In this document: piece after piece, positions 1 to 12,000 of the stretch | Layout of the letters: each line of letters starts with the position of its first letter | How positions within the stretch are numbered: position 1 is the first letter of the stretch | Assembly (NCBI GenBank): GCA_022605955.1 | Contig: JAKCOZ010000002.1 | Location: 64,708,783 to 64,772,782 of the forward strand | Source of the DNA: Rallus limicola | Taxonomy: Eukaryota > Chordata > Aves > Gruiformes > Rallidae | Direction of reading: 5' to 3' | DNA length: 64,000 nucleotides | The notes under the pieces: generated by a model | What the model saw: only the letters and a program-made list of their open reading frames with translations | Told to the model about the DNA's origin: nothing | Database searches by the model: none | Position numbers and translations under genes: made by a program

Positions 1-273
1 TCGGTGAGAAACTGCATTGTGTATCAATATTTTCATATTCTTTTGCTCTATAGTCTTGTTAGCATTGTATATATTTTATTTTTCTGTTATCTTAGTAAAC
101 TATCCTTATCCCAACCCACGGGCCTCTTAGTTTCTTGGTTTTGGAGTTATTTGCCCCTTCCTTTTCCCTTCCCTTGTTTCCCCCCTCCCCTTTTTCCCTT
201 TTCTCCTGCTCTTTTACTTTAAGGAGCAGGCAGCTGCGTGGATCTCGGCCCAAGCCGGGGTGAAACCACGACA
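1..273 (+). mobile_element. 3' part of an avian endogenous retrovirus LTR (truncated by window edge)
   Basis: The segment has a T-rich stretch, then a motif reading CAACCCACG near 113-121, a pyrimidine-rich tract at 150-220, a GGCTGCGTGG-like region (about 229-241) and an end reading AAACCACGACA at 263-273. This order matches the R-U5 end of LTRs that are common in bird genomes, and the terminal CA is as expected for an LTR end. No internal retroviral sequence follows, so it is a solo LTR or an LTR fragment. The assignment is from memory of repeat families; the 5' end lies outside the window and the exact family is not claimed. Confidence 0.55.
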
Positions 274-2996
274 ATATATTAAATACTTCTCCTTGCTACC
301 CTTGTCACAAATATTATTCACTATTCATTTCTAGTGACCTTTTTAACAGTGTTTGATTGGTTTATACTTTAAACAAGAAGAATCTTAGTGCAAGGGTCTC
401 CGAGGGAATTTTATGAGAGAATTATACAGTAAATGACAAGCAGAACTTAAAACTACCATTTTGTGCTTTACTGCTTTTTGTTCGTGCTACCTCTAAAGGC
501 CTCAAATGAGGCTGCTGAGACTTTGCTGAATGCTGTACTTGCTCAGAGAAATGAAATAATGTCTTCTTTCTTCCTGTGCTTTTGCAGGCTGAGGCTCTGG
601 CTGAAGTTAAGTGGGGTCTTATCAGCTAAGTTAGGCATACCTGTAAGGGTTCACTGGAAAAACACAAGTGTAGAGCCCCGTCTAATTTTCAAGAATAATG
701 AGTAGACACAAACCAGTTTCTGTGTAACTAGAAATCCGGATTATCATTCACCAGCTTACTTGAAAGGCATGGTGGGGAGCATGCGTGGAATACAAATTAC
801 CCAATCATAATTCTTTAAATCTCCATTAAGTTGAACCCAGAGAAAACTGCAGGAACAGGCAATTCACCCATGTTTCTTCACCCATGTACTACCTAAGAAG
901 CTTTATAAACTCCAGAGTCCCAAAGTATGTTTCAGAAATGTTTACTAGTGATCTGCTGTGTTACAGAGGTTGTGCTTCCCACTGTGTTCATTCATTGGGG
1001 TTTAGTGAGAGAAAGACCTGAGCTGCATCTGTTATGATGTCCTTATCACAACAGAATCAATTTTGAGGTTTTCCAGCACTGACAGAGACACAATGAAAAC
1101 CAATCTGTCTTCTGAACTTGTTATCTCTTGAAGAGCAAGACATGGTATCTTCAGAAGAGATGAAAAACCACAGCTCATTATTTTGGCATAACATATCTGA
1201 CCACTACCCTTTTAGCTATGATTTGCCCCTCCATTCTTATTTTTACCAGTTTTGCAGTGTTTAGCCACTTCTCTGGGTACACAGGGTATCACCCTCATAA
1301 GAGGATATAAAAGACATTTGTGTCCTTATGATGGGAATGTATTTGACAAAGTAAAGGGGACCAAAACCCTGTTTGTTTTCTTATGCTAAATATTTTTTCC
1401 TGTATCACATGCCAACTTTAAATTATATTCTAATTAGAAGCAAAAATACCTTGGGAATTGAAATGCATTAAATTGATAATTCACTCATAAATTCAACATT
1501 AATCAGAAGTTACAGATCGAACAGAAACCTACACATTCTTACTTATATTCTTTTTAAACTTATCCATGTTTGACTTTTGAATGATTATTTTCCAGTTTTA
1601 TTGCTAAGTAATAAATCCTCTGATAAGCAGCATGCAAAGCCCAGACAAATAAATATGTGATTGACACAAGTTTTATTTTATTGCATGAGCTGGTGCTCAC
1701 AGATGAAGATAATTAAATTTTATGGTTTATGCCTGAGGCACCTCTGGTTTAAAACTTGTAAAATAGCCTGATTTCATTTAATAGTCAGAAGTATACATTG
1801 CTGCTATAGGATAGTAACGTCATTAGACTAGCCAATGTAATCAATATTCATCTTTGTTCTGGAAAAAAACATTTTTATTTGCTTCTTTTAAGCCAAGGTG
1901 TTCATAAAAGCAGGTGCACTGGAAAATATTTTTGAGGGAGTGAGTGTTACTTAGGACTGTAGTTACTTAGGGCTGTCAGACCTATTACACTTACTATGTT
2001 TTGAACTCCACAGGTCTGACAGCTTCCTTATCTTGCCCGTGGACAACTTGAGAAAGTTGGTACCATGTTCACTGGGTGAAGAGTTGCAAAAGTGCCACCT
2101 CCTTGTTATGGATTTCAAGAGGGCAAGCTCCATGACCTGCTCTCCATATTTCAGGCTGATAGCTTAGCTGTACCTTAGGTTCAAAGCATCCATTAAGGCA
2201 CCATGGAAAAGCTGATGCTGGGATTACAGCTGGTGAACAAGGTTCTGACTTGCTTGGCTTGGATGGTGCCCAAAATACATCCAAAAGGAGGTCAAGGAAT
2301 GGGACTTGACTTTTGGAAAGACTCAATGAAATCTAAGAGACTGATGTTTAGAAACTCAGATGAAAGCCAAAATTTTACATTGTGTTTGGAGACAGCACTG
2401 ACAGGCCTTTCTTCTGTGAGTGACTTGCATTTTACTTACACTTCTAAGAGAATTTTGTTTCCAGCTCCAAAGCAGGGGCATGTTTTTAGGGAAATTTCAA
2501 TAATTTGCCTATGGGATCCATTATTGCATCTCATTTTAGTCACAAAACCTCAGAGATGCTTTTTTCCAGACACCTGTTTTCCCTCAGAATTGGCAGAGAA
2601 CATTTTTGGTTTGAGATTATTAAAACAAACAAACAAACAAAAATTCACAAAATAATTGAATTTCCATCTGTTTGAATAAAACCTCATGATGGAGAAACAT
2701 TTTTGCTCTGAAAAGTTAATAATTAATTAGAATTTTAAAATATTGATACTAGCATTTCTTTTCATGTGTAAAAATAAAATAGCAGCACATCTCAAAGGAA
2801 GCACTAATCACCGACATTTTCTTCTTTTCAAAATCAAACATGCCTGATGCTGTTTCATGCCTCCTAATGAATTGATGTAATTAACTGAAACCCTCAAAGA
2901 GAGCTACTTAACATCACAGGAGGAACTAGCCTTTTAGTTAAAACTATTGTTTGAATAGCACTGTTCTCACCGGAAAGCTGTTAACAGATTCTGATT
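274..2996. other. Intergenic, no gene recognised
   Basis: AT-rich unique-looking sequence. Open frames such as 463-705 (+), 2069-2326 (-) and 2203-2655 (+) show no recognisable domain and no splice context tying them to a gene. A 12-bp perfect inverted repeat (1972-1983 with 2012-2023) and a short (AAAC)n run near 2623-2640 are the only local structures noticed. Confidence 0.6.
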
Positions 2997-3080
2997 GCTT
3001 GGTTAGAAGGCTTCTTCTGGTTTCTACTGTAAATACATGCTTGGTTAGAAGGCTTCTTCTGGTTTCTACTGTAAATACAT
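2997..3080. repeat. Perfect 42-bp tandem duplication
   Basis: Two adjacent identical 42-bp copies, 2997-3038 and 3039-3080, each beginning GCTTGGTTAGAAGG and ending GTAAATACAT. Zero differences between copies suggests a recent duplication, a polymorphic length variant, or an assembly artefact. Confidence 0.9.
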
Positions 3081-3172
3081 AAATAGCCATTTATACACAT
3101 TTATTTTTGAATCAACTTCACTAACTGCATACCTGTCCTGTTGTTATCCAGCTAACGCAGAGGAATCTTTTT

Positions 3173-3355
3173 CTACTGTCCTCTCATAAAATCAGCTCTT
3201 CCCCTGAAGAATTCAACTCTCTGTATTCGTTTCACTTCCCTACCCTTGAACTTACATTGCCAGAACTGTACAGTGTGTTCTAGATGAGATTTCATCTGTG
3301 TCACATACAATGGCAATAATATTTCCCTATTTCTTCTTATTGCCCAGAGGATCAC
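3173..3355 (-). mobile_element. Decayed CR1 LINE fragment, ORF2 C-terminal region
   Basis: Read on the minus strand, a 60-codon frame contains ILWAIRRN, then LPLY, then SHLEHTVQFW, then FKGREVKRIQRV. In CR1 ORF2 the segment after the reverse-transcriptase palm reads as [35 protein letters not shown] and LERVQ, so the order and spacing match. The same signature is seen in the better preserved CR1 copy at 50041-50325. No other CR1 landmarks were found close by, so this is an old fragment with no coding capacity. Confidence 0.65.
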
Positions 3356-4717
3356 AGTTATCCATCACAAAGCAGCAATGTGGCAGCTCACATTTGGGCT
3401 TCGGTAGTCTGGTACTTTCAGCTCCACCCAGGTCAATTACAGATGATGCTTCTTTCCACTAGCAGTTTTCTTGAGACCACATGGTTATGATTTTGCATTT
3501 AGTACTACCGACTTTGATCTTGCTTCTGTTCCTCAAACCCTTGAAGCCATCATGATTTTCTTCTGCGTGATAAAGCAATCTCTTTGTCTTGAAGACGCCT
3601 CCTATCTTTGCAACATGGCCAATAACCTTATCTCCATACTAATACATACACCATTACGCATTTATGAGACTCATGAACAAGAGAACTCTTGCAATTTATC
3701 TTTAAGGAACTACATTAGTAAGTACTCATCAGTCTTTCCCTTTTAATCTTTGCCAGAGCCAGTCCCTTACTGACCTGCAGTTCCTCCAATATCCATTTCC
3801 ACTAGCAGTGCCATGCAGTATCATGACATTTTTTCAACTCTGGAGATAGCTGAAATCTACTGTATTTTCTTTTTATAGAAAAAGAACTCCATTTGACATA
3901 TTTCATAAACTTATATTGACTTTTTACTGATTTACAATTTAATTCATCTTTTAATTGCATTTAATATTAAGAAATCTCATACATTATATTTATTTCCAAT
4001 ATATTTTCTCAAGTATGTATTCATTCAGATTTATGTGAGGGTGGTGGCATCAGTAGCAATCTTCCCATCTTCTCCTCCAGCAGCCTACACTATGTAAAAT
4101 TGAGGCTTTTTTTAAAATTCTGGCCATTTCAAGAGACTGGTGAAGGAATTAGAGACATCCTACTGTGGCATGAGGAATTTTTATTTTCTTATTTCAGCTT
4201 TACTTAAATTCCTCAGTATTGACCTTGCTAACCATTTACTTTATTGATGCTTTTTCTTGTAAAATATAAAAGTATTATCTAAATATCTTTTGTTTATTCT
4301 TCAATTTATTTTAAACCATATCAACTGGCATTAGCTGAATCTAAAGCTATTTTCAATAGATGATTCTCTTACAATATTTGCATTATTTCCAAACCCAAGA
4401 TTGATGTAGCACTTCAGCTTGTTGACACAATGTTGATGAGGAAGTTTGTGATCTGCAACATTGCAGAATAGCTGCACCGTGCTGTTACAAATAACCTGTA
4501 TTCTTTCATCTGTAACTCAGAAATCAACATATTTCATAATGATGGGATTCCTGAGACCATTCATTCTGTTATTAACCTTCACTGTTACTGCCTCCTTAAG
4601 AGGCCTTATTCTTCAGTACCCCTTAACAACCATGCCTGCTATTTGTTATCCTGTCATGGTGGATGTCATGTTCATCACTAGTTGTTCCACTTTCTTAATT
4701 TTTGCTGCTCAAGACCC
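3356..4717. other. Intergenic, no gene recognised
   Basis: AT-rich sequence. The 91-codon frame at 3471-3746 (+) has no recognised domain. Parts next to the CR1 remnant could be further decayed repeat, but nothing specific was matched. Confidence 0.5.
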
Positions 4718-4895
4718 TCACTTTTCACAGAATTGTGCAAATATTGATTGGAAGGGATGCTGGGGGCAAGGTTGTCCAACCTCCACTTTGAAGTAGGACC
4801 ATAGCCAACATGACATTGAGTCACCTGTGGCTTTTTCTAGCTGAGTCTTGAAAATTTCCAAGTATACAGACTCCATTACATTCTGCCTCCCCAGT
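4718..4895 (-). mobile_element. Probable old CR1 LINE 3' fragment
   Basis: On the plus strand the text runs CACAGAATTGTG, TGGAAGGGATG, GTCCAACCTCCA, GCTGAGTCTTGAAAATTTCC and ACAGACTCCA. This follows the order seen in reverse-complemented CR1 3' ends (hit to genome reads CATAGAAT, GGAAGGGACC, TCCAACCCCC, TGAACACCTCCAGGGATGG). Similarity is eroded and the right boundary is a guess. Confidence 0.4.
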
Positions 4896-7847
4896 GCGCT
4901 ATCAGGGGAATTACACTGTGCCCTGAATGTGTTCCTTTTCCTTTAAGCATCTTTCCCAAGATATGAATTACCTGTGCAGTCTTTGCAATGTGAATTTTGT
5001 CATGTTGGGCGATTTTCCAGAGCTTTTTTCCTGCTCTCATCAGAATTATTTTAAACCTTACATCTGCACATTGTTTCTTGCTGCGGACAAATGACTCTGA
5101 AGGAATCACATGACACGTTTGCCAAACATTTTAATATACTAAGGCTTTTGATAAAGGCCCACCCTAATGTCATCCCCTGAGGAACTATTTGGAGTAGTCT
5201 TGGACAAACAGTAATGCTGTGATGTAAGACAATCGTGCCTGTAACAAAGCAATCTTTTAAAAATCTGTTTAAACTTTTGATTAGGAAAAGGACATCTGCT
5301 CACTCATGCAACTCAGAATCATGCAACTCACTAAAAATCATATCAAGAACAAGCCTATCACCAAAATCCTCATTAAACCTCAGTGAAAAAGCTAACTGTG
5401 AGTATAGAGTTTTCAACAGAGATTTCCTGAATTTCTGATGCATCTCTTCCCATGCCCATGTATCCCATCAATTGACTATAATATTTCAGAAGCTGGCATC
5501 CATGTCAATAATCTTGCTCTGTGTTTAACTCTTAATTTGACTTGTGACCCTTTCTACAGTGCTTACAATATCTTTATAATGCCAATATCTCCCCTGAATC
5601 CTACCCCCCTGTATTTTACCTTCCCACTAAAGTAATTACTAGTGCCTATGCATAAGTAGCCAAAGATTGCAAAAGAAGGAATGTAAGATACCTCTCTTCT
5701 CCAAAAGTCATAATATGGAAGGCTGAATTCAATAAGAAGTTATGAGCTCCAAAGAATAAGCATCCATTACCAGCCACCATGGTCAATATATAAATCGGAA
5801 GCATTATGACTGAGTGAGAAACTTATCCTTGACTTATCAGTGGACTATCTGACTAATTGGTATTCTTGAGGATTTTTATATCTCAGTAAGAACATTTTCT
5901 GGGATATGGACAGCTTGATTTCATTCAATTTCACGCCACTTCAGCACATGATTAGATCAGATTTAAATGGATGGACTTTACCTATGACTGTTTGGAAGGA
6001 CAAATCTAATTAACCTGATTGTCTTTCCATGTATTCTTTATCTTTTCTAAGTTCTAAGCTCTTATTGATTATCAGTGGCCACAAAAAAACCCCCAAACAG
6101 TTAGATAAAATATGCATATACTTTTTTTTTGGCAATGATTATGAACCTAGATAAATATAATTGAATTATACAGGATAAAATAAAAAATAGAGGAATTAAT
6201 TATATAAACTGATCTTTGGAGCATTTGCCTCATGTTTGGAATTGAATATGCTGTGAATGAATAAACACCAATAAATAAAAAACACTGCCCTCCCAACAGC
6301 AATACAATGTTTACAGAAGACATGTAAATCCACTGAGTTTAAACAGTATCAAATATCATGTTAAAAAAATTCCCCATATCCCTATGGTGTAATCATCCAT
6401 CCAGCTTTCTGTGACTGAATTTCTGAATGTGATCTCGCAGAGAAGAATGCAGAATTGTATTGATTTCAGAGTTTATCTGTACCACAAAGCACTTTTGAAA
6501 ATTCAGCACCTAGAGTATGTGGTAAAAGATGAAGAATTTATGCAATATAATAAATGAGACCACTGGAACCTACCTCGGTTAGGAAAACATACTGGATTGT
6601 ATAAAAACTGTCTAAACCCAAAAGCTGCTCTCTGAAGCCTCCTCTAACTATAATAAGGGTTTCTATATACACCTGTAGAACATTTACTGCCCAGGTACTT
6701 TCATAATCATCACAGGAATGCAGGTGATACTAACAGACATGAACAAACATATAAAGATGCTTATGGACTAAATCAAAGGCAGCTTTAGGGGTGCAGCGAG
6801 CAAAAAAGTGTAGCCCTTACATTTTCGGTAGTTAGGAGAAAAGTTTTGAACATGAACAGGGTGGGATTCCCCACATTCTGTTAGACTTATGTTGAGGGAA
6901 GATGTCTAGTCTTTGGCTTGTGTGACCTTCAGATAGAAGCAGAAAATTTCTTGGTGGTTCATCTTCATTCATTCTACACTGCTTGCAAACCTCATTATTT
7001 ATCTGCAAACATCTGCTTATCCTGAATGAGTGGCAGAAATACAACCCCTTTCATGAAAAACTCTGCTGAGAAAGACTGGACCAGAGATTACAGTGTTATT
7101 AGTCTTTAGCTGTTAGTGCAGTACCGTGTCAAGTGTCACTCTTGCCAAACTTTGTGGTTTTTTTACTAAGTTCATATAACAGACAATATTCCAGAAAGAG
7201 AGTATTTGTTTGTACATTTTTATACATACATACATGCATCTAACATTCCTCACATAATGGACTGAACTTCTCCTTGGGAAAGGTTACAGCTTTAGAGTTT
7301 TCTCTTTTAGTTGTTTTCTCTTTATTCCCTTACAGTGCAGAAAAGGAGTGTTTACCAACAACCCAGAGCTGAGTTCGGCAGTGATCAATATACTCTTCAG
7401 GATTGCAGGAGGATGCTTATCAACCTTTCCTGCTGTGGGATTTCTACACAGGTAGTCGAAAGTTCACATCTATAATTCACTGTGTTCCTCCATTTATTGA
7501 TATGGTCCTGTTGCTGCAGAACTGTAAAATCTCCCTGATCTTCCTTGCATTTATTAAAAGAACACTTGCCCATCTGTCGCTCCATTCTTAAGTTTCCAAT
7601 ATTTTTCATGTCCTTAGTGGATCTGGCATTGCAAATAAACCACCCTGGTAAAGCTGCTTTCTGATTCAATCACAGGCCAAGCCTTGTGCCATACCTCCAA
7701 CCTTTAAAAATATACATGTACTTTTATAACAGTTCTTTGTGCCATCTTAAGTTTACAGTTGCAGCTTCTGAGTCACTTATCTTCATAACACAGAGATATA
7801 CCAAAATACTGAAAGCTATGAAAATGCTGACACAGAAAGCAGCTGGA
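4896..7847. other. Intergenic, no gene recognised
   Basis: AT-rich sequence with only short frames lacking recognisable domains (for example 4876-5109 minus, 5235-5438 plus, 6832-7044 minus). No RNA gene, CpG island or clear repeat family was identified. Confidence 0.5.
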
Positions 7848-7910
7848 AGGAATATCTTCCTATTTTGTAGGAATATCTTCCTATTTTGCAGGAATATCTT
7901 CCTATTATGC
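7848..7910. repeat. Three tandem 21-bp repeats
   Basis: Three copies of a 21-bp unit at 7848-7868, 7869-7889 and 7890-7910, each starting AGGAATATCTTCCTATT. Copies 1 and 2 differ only in the last base, and copy 3 has one further change near its end. The period is a multiple of three, so the unit keeps frames open on both strands, which explains the repeated peptide in the short open frames here. Confidence 0.92.
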
Positions 7911-10900
7911 ACATCTTCAGAAAGGTTGTGGTTTATCATTTTCACTGCTTTGGCAGGGACTCAGTGATTAAAAGGGTAGTCCTTCCAGGAAGGGTGAGTA
8001 AATGGAAACTCCAGCTGTGAGGGAGAAGAAAGAAGACCATGTTTGATATTGCTACAGACCATCGAGCAAAAAATCACAAAGCAATCTGGTCAAGAGAGAC
8101 AGAAGACTTCTGTTTCTTTTTCTGAAAAATGTAACAGGCATTGACCCGATGTCCTTCATTGTTTCTCGAGATTTGGACAGCCAGCTTGAGATAACCACAA
8201 ACAAGAACCAAATTGTTCATGACAACTTTGCATAAAAACTTATTTTAGCTTTGCGTTATACACTACTGATACAAATAATGGAGCTAGTTTGGCTATGAGG
8301 AGCTGCAAGCCTGTCGACCTTGGAGGAATGTTCTCTCTTTTATTCGAAATAAATGAAGTCTGTAAACAGATGTTAGCAACAGTACCTTCTTTCAAACCAG
8401 GAAGGACAAAATAGATAAATCATTATCTGAACCTCAAGTGCTCCATGTTGCAAGCTGGTGAACACCACATAAACAACATGACGCCAGCTTCTGTTAAAAT
8501 GATTGAGAATTGAGGGAACTGGAGATCACAAAAGATTGCATGCTTCTGGAAGTGATGCTACTTAAAACAAAACAAAAAGTTCAAATTTAGAACAACCTGT
8601 AATGCAAAAATGGCGGTTCTATAAAATATTTTATCATGGCTGCCAAAATGTACTTAATAATAATTGTTGTTTATGAAATATTTCCACGGTGTCTGTAGTA
8701 AGGTTCTCAGTCATTAATGTGAAACACCAAAAAGGCCTCCTTCTTCTTTGCGTATTCAGATGGGCTTCAAATCAGATATGGAGTGTTGAAAACAATTAAT
8801 CTGAAAACACACAGTGACTATGAAGGGAAGGGGCAACGGGGACTCAAGGAACTGTGAATTCTGCTTCCAGCCCAGCTGTGCTACAGCTCATGTACCTAGA
8901 AGTAAATTACCAACCTTTTTGACCCAAAGTCTACAATAACCATCTATCTCATAGTGACGTCATGAGCATTAGTAAACTTGCAGAGTGTTTCCCAAGTCTC
9001 AGCTGGAGCTAAACAAATGCAAAACATTGCATTTTTTTCTTTCATACATTTCTAAGAGGTATGTATTATTTTATAGACATGCTAAGCTGTTTTATTCTTT
9101 TTTGCCCGAGACTTCAAAGTGAGTTAGTGGAAGTAGGCATATGTGTTTGAAAGATCAAAATAGATCACTTTTGCATCTGTAACTTTTAAAATTAATAGAG
9201 AGCTAATCCCAAGTATCATTACTGCCAATAACTCTCCAGTAGGCTTATAAATTCACTGGGGGGCAACAGAGTGCCGTGTTAGCTCCAAATTTGTATATGT
9301 CTGTGCTGATCATGTTGGACTGCCAAGGAGGAGAAATGGGACTGTATTGCAAATGAGGTAGATAAGTCTTCAGCAATTACAATGATACTCTTCTGAACAT
9401 CTGAACTATCAATCATCAATGAAAGCAAATTGGTGCCTTGATGGTCCGGAAGAATCCCCTTACAACTGTCGGAAACCAAACCATTAATAACATGGGAATC
9501 AATTTCTGTTCCTCCTCTCTGCTCAATCAGCAATATTATAGCAGGGGAGAATTGGGACAGGGAGAAGCCAATAGTTGAAACTCGATTCCTTAAGATATAA
9601 TTTAATGTCATCTCTCAAGTTTAAGTGAGCAGTAGTGTGGTCCGAATTCTCAGCAGGCGAGACTATTGAACAAGCAGTGACAACAGATGCAGAATGAAAG
9701 GGAAACTCAGAAAAAGAAAAATTTATTTAAACCAAAGGGAATTTCTCAGCTGTAAAGGGCCAAGTGGGATATTCCTTATTAAGTTTTCAAAAGCATGGCA
9801 CTTTTAAAGCCATTAACTTTTGGGAATAAACAACAGTTTAACATTGTTTAAATGAGATGAATGGCAATCTGTGAAAGACAACTTCTGCTAAATTAAAAAA
9901 TTTAGTGTTATGACAGACAGCAAAGTAGACACCAGAAATTAACGGCTTGTATCCATGTGTGTTCTGTCCTCCCCAAACTACAAATGCTAATAAATAAATA
10001 AGCACACCTGATAAAGACATGCATTTGTCATCTTAGGTCCATTTAAGAAATACATAATCTTGAAGACTGATCAGAAGGGTTTTGGGGTTTTTATCCCCTT
10101 GTAAAATTTCAGTTTGGCAGCATTAAATACCTGGTGTCTTCAATGTGTATTGCCACACTTCAGCTACATTAAAGACATCTCTTGGCTATATTAACATTTT
10201 CTTTTGTAATAAAGAAAATAATCTGGCAATGGTTAATCTTGATTTCAAAGCACACTAACAAGTGCTTGTCAGTCTCTTTATCACACAATTGAAAACACCC
10301 AGCAGACACACTGAGAGTGCTAATCCTCTAGTGCTGTTTACCTGGAGAGTCTCTTCCACCTGTAGAAAAATGGCCCCCAAACATCAGATAGTTCTTGTGC
10401 CAACTTTGCAACCACTTTAGTAAGAGATGAATATCTGAGAAAAAAGTTGAAAATCATGTTCTGCATCTTAAATTTAAAAAGTGTTAACTAGCCTCAAGCC
10501 TTAATTTACTTTCATTTGTTATGGTATTAGAATCCCTATCAGCTGACTCTTCTTTTGTTCGTTTCCTGTCAACATACTTCATTACACATTCTCCTGATGT
10601 CTCCCTGAGTCTCTTTCAATCAATCTTCAAGTTTAATCATCCTAAGACAGAAATGAGGCTGATTGCGGATGTTGATTCCAACATCTTTGGTCACAAAAGT
10701 ATGGGGTTTTTTTTTCCCTGCTGAAAAGTAATTTAAAGCATCTGGGAGTGATTAGAAACTGGAGCAGATGGTTCTGTGGTGCTTTTTCTGCCAGAAGAGG
10801 GAACCTGCTGCACATTGTCGAGAGAAACCCAGGCGCACAAACCCCAGGAGGCTACAGGAGCTGAAGGTCCAGAGGTTTCTGTCCTTAGGTGTGTGTTTTC

Positions 10901-11499
10901 TTTTATTTTACTTTGGTAGCACTTCAGCTGAGTTGTACTGGGTTTAGAGTCTTCCAGCAAAGAACAGAAGCATATTTGTGTAGCTATCCAGCACAGACAC
11001 TTTTTTTAAAAAAAGGAAGTAATCAATTTAAAGGTTCAGATTGATGGGGGATTAACCCTTTCTAAGACCTTGCAAATGGCTGATGCTACATATTGTAGAC
11101 TGAGTAAGAGACTTTTGCTTTGTGCTGTTGAACTTGGGCTTCCTGTTGACATTGCTGATAGTACCTGGACTTGATTAAAGCTCCTTAGCTTTGAGGCTTA
11201 ATGATTACCTGCCACAGGTTTAAGAAACATTGCTGCATGTTCAGTACTGCTTACTGGATTTGTGCTTAGGCATGTGCAGCTTTGAAAAGGTGCTTTTGGG
11301 GGGCCCCCTTTACATTATAGGGAACCAATAGCACTATAACACATGGACACAGCCTGAAGCAGTGAGACACTACATCATTTTTGTGTGACATCACCGTGGC
11401 AGCTCAGCATCAGGGAACCAGAAAGCACTCTGCCTGGGACATCAATACTCTCGTTCCCATTGCTGATAGTGCGCACCTCCCTAAATGATTCCAGAAAGC
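7911..11499. other. Intergenic upstream of TMEM33, no gene recognised
   Basis: AT-rich DNA up to the TMEM33 CpG island. The longest open frame is 110 codons on the minus strand (9279-9611); it has no recognised domain and a stop directly upstream of its ATG. No repeats or RNA genes were recognised. Distal regulatory elements could lie here but cannot be seen from a single sequence. Confidence 0.5.
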
Positions 11500-11631
11500 T
11501 TATCTGGCCCTCACTGAGGAAACGCTCCCCAGGCTAGCGCCGAAGCGAGCGTTAATACTGTTACTGTCACAGCACAGAGGCCCTGCGCAGCGAGCTGCAC
11601 CACAGAGGCCGGGCCTGCTTGGGACTGCAAG

Positions 11632-11670
11632 GCACCGCACCGCACCGCACCGCACCGCACCGCACCGCAG
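11632..11670. repeat. (GCACC)n microsatellite in the TMEM33 promoter region
   Basis: About seven and a half uninterrupted copies of the pentamer GCACC. It lies about 330 bp before the TMEM33 start codon, inside the CpG island, and is likely length-polymorphic. Confidence 0.95.
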
Positions 11671-11976
11671 GGGTCTGCTGCGGAGGAAAGGGCCAAACCC
11701 TGCCGGACGCGCTCCCGGTAGAGGCCTCGGCAGCCACATACCGCTTTCCGGCAAGGCCTTGTGACGTCGCCAGGTGCGGTCGGAAACGTCACGTCGCCCG
11801 GCCTACATTGCCCGGCAGGCTTCGCAGTCAGGTGGAAGTGACGTTTGGCTGTGGCCGGGTAGCGTGCGGTAGTGGTGTTTTTTCGTTTGTGCGTTTGCGG
11901 TGGGTCGTGGGCGGGCCGCGGCGGCGGCTGCTGCTCAGCTTCGGGAGGCCGCGGTCGTCCCTGCCGCAGCTGAGGC

Positions 11977-11992
11977 GCTTCTCTCCCCGCAG
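11977..11992 (+). promoter_or_regulatory. TMEM33: Possible 3' splice site of a 5'-UTR intron of TMEM33
   Basis: The sequence CTTCTCTCCCCGCAG directly precedes GTGCGACC and the start codon at 12001. It has a pyrimidine tract and CAG as in a genuine acceptor, so the start codon may lie in exon 2 of the mRNA with a non-coding exon upstream. No strong matching donor could be picked by eye. Confidence 0.4.
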
Positions 11993-12000
11993 GTGCGACC

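Noticed and set aside
3471..3746. 91-codon plus-strand frame as a possible gene
   Set aside because: No recognised domain, no promoter or splice context, and it neighbours a decayed CR1 fragment.
4461..4796. 111-codon plus-strand frame with a hydrophobic stretch
   Set aside because: Its end overlaps a probable CR1 remnant, and the hydrophobicity follows from T-rich DNA.
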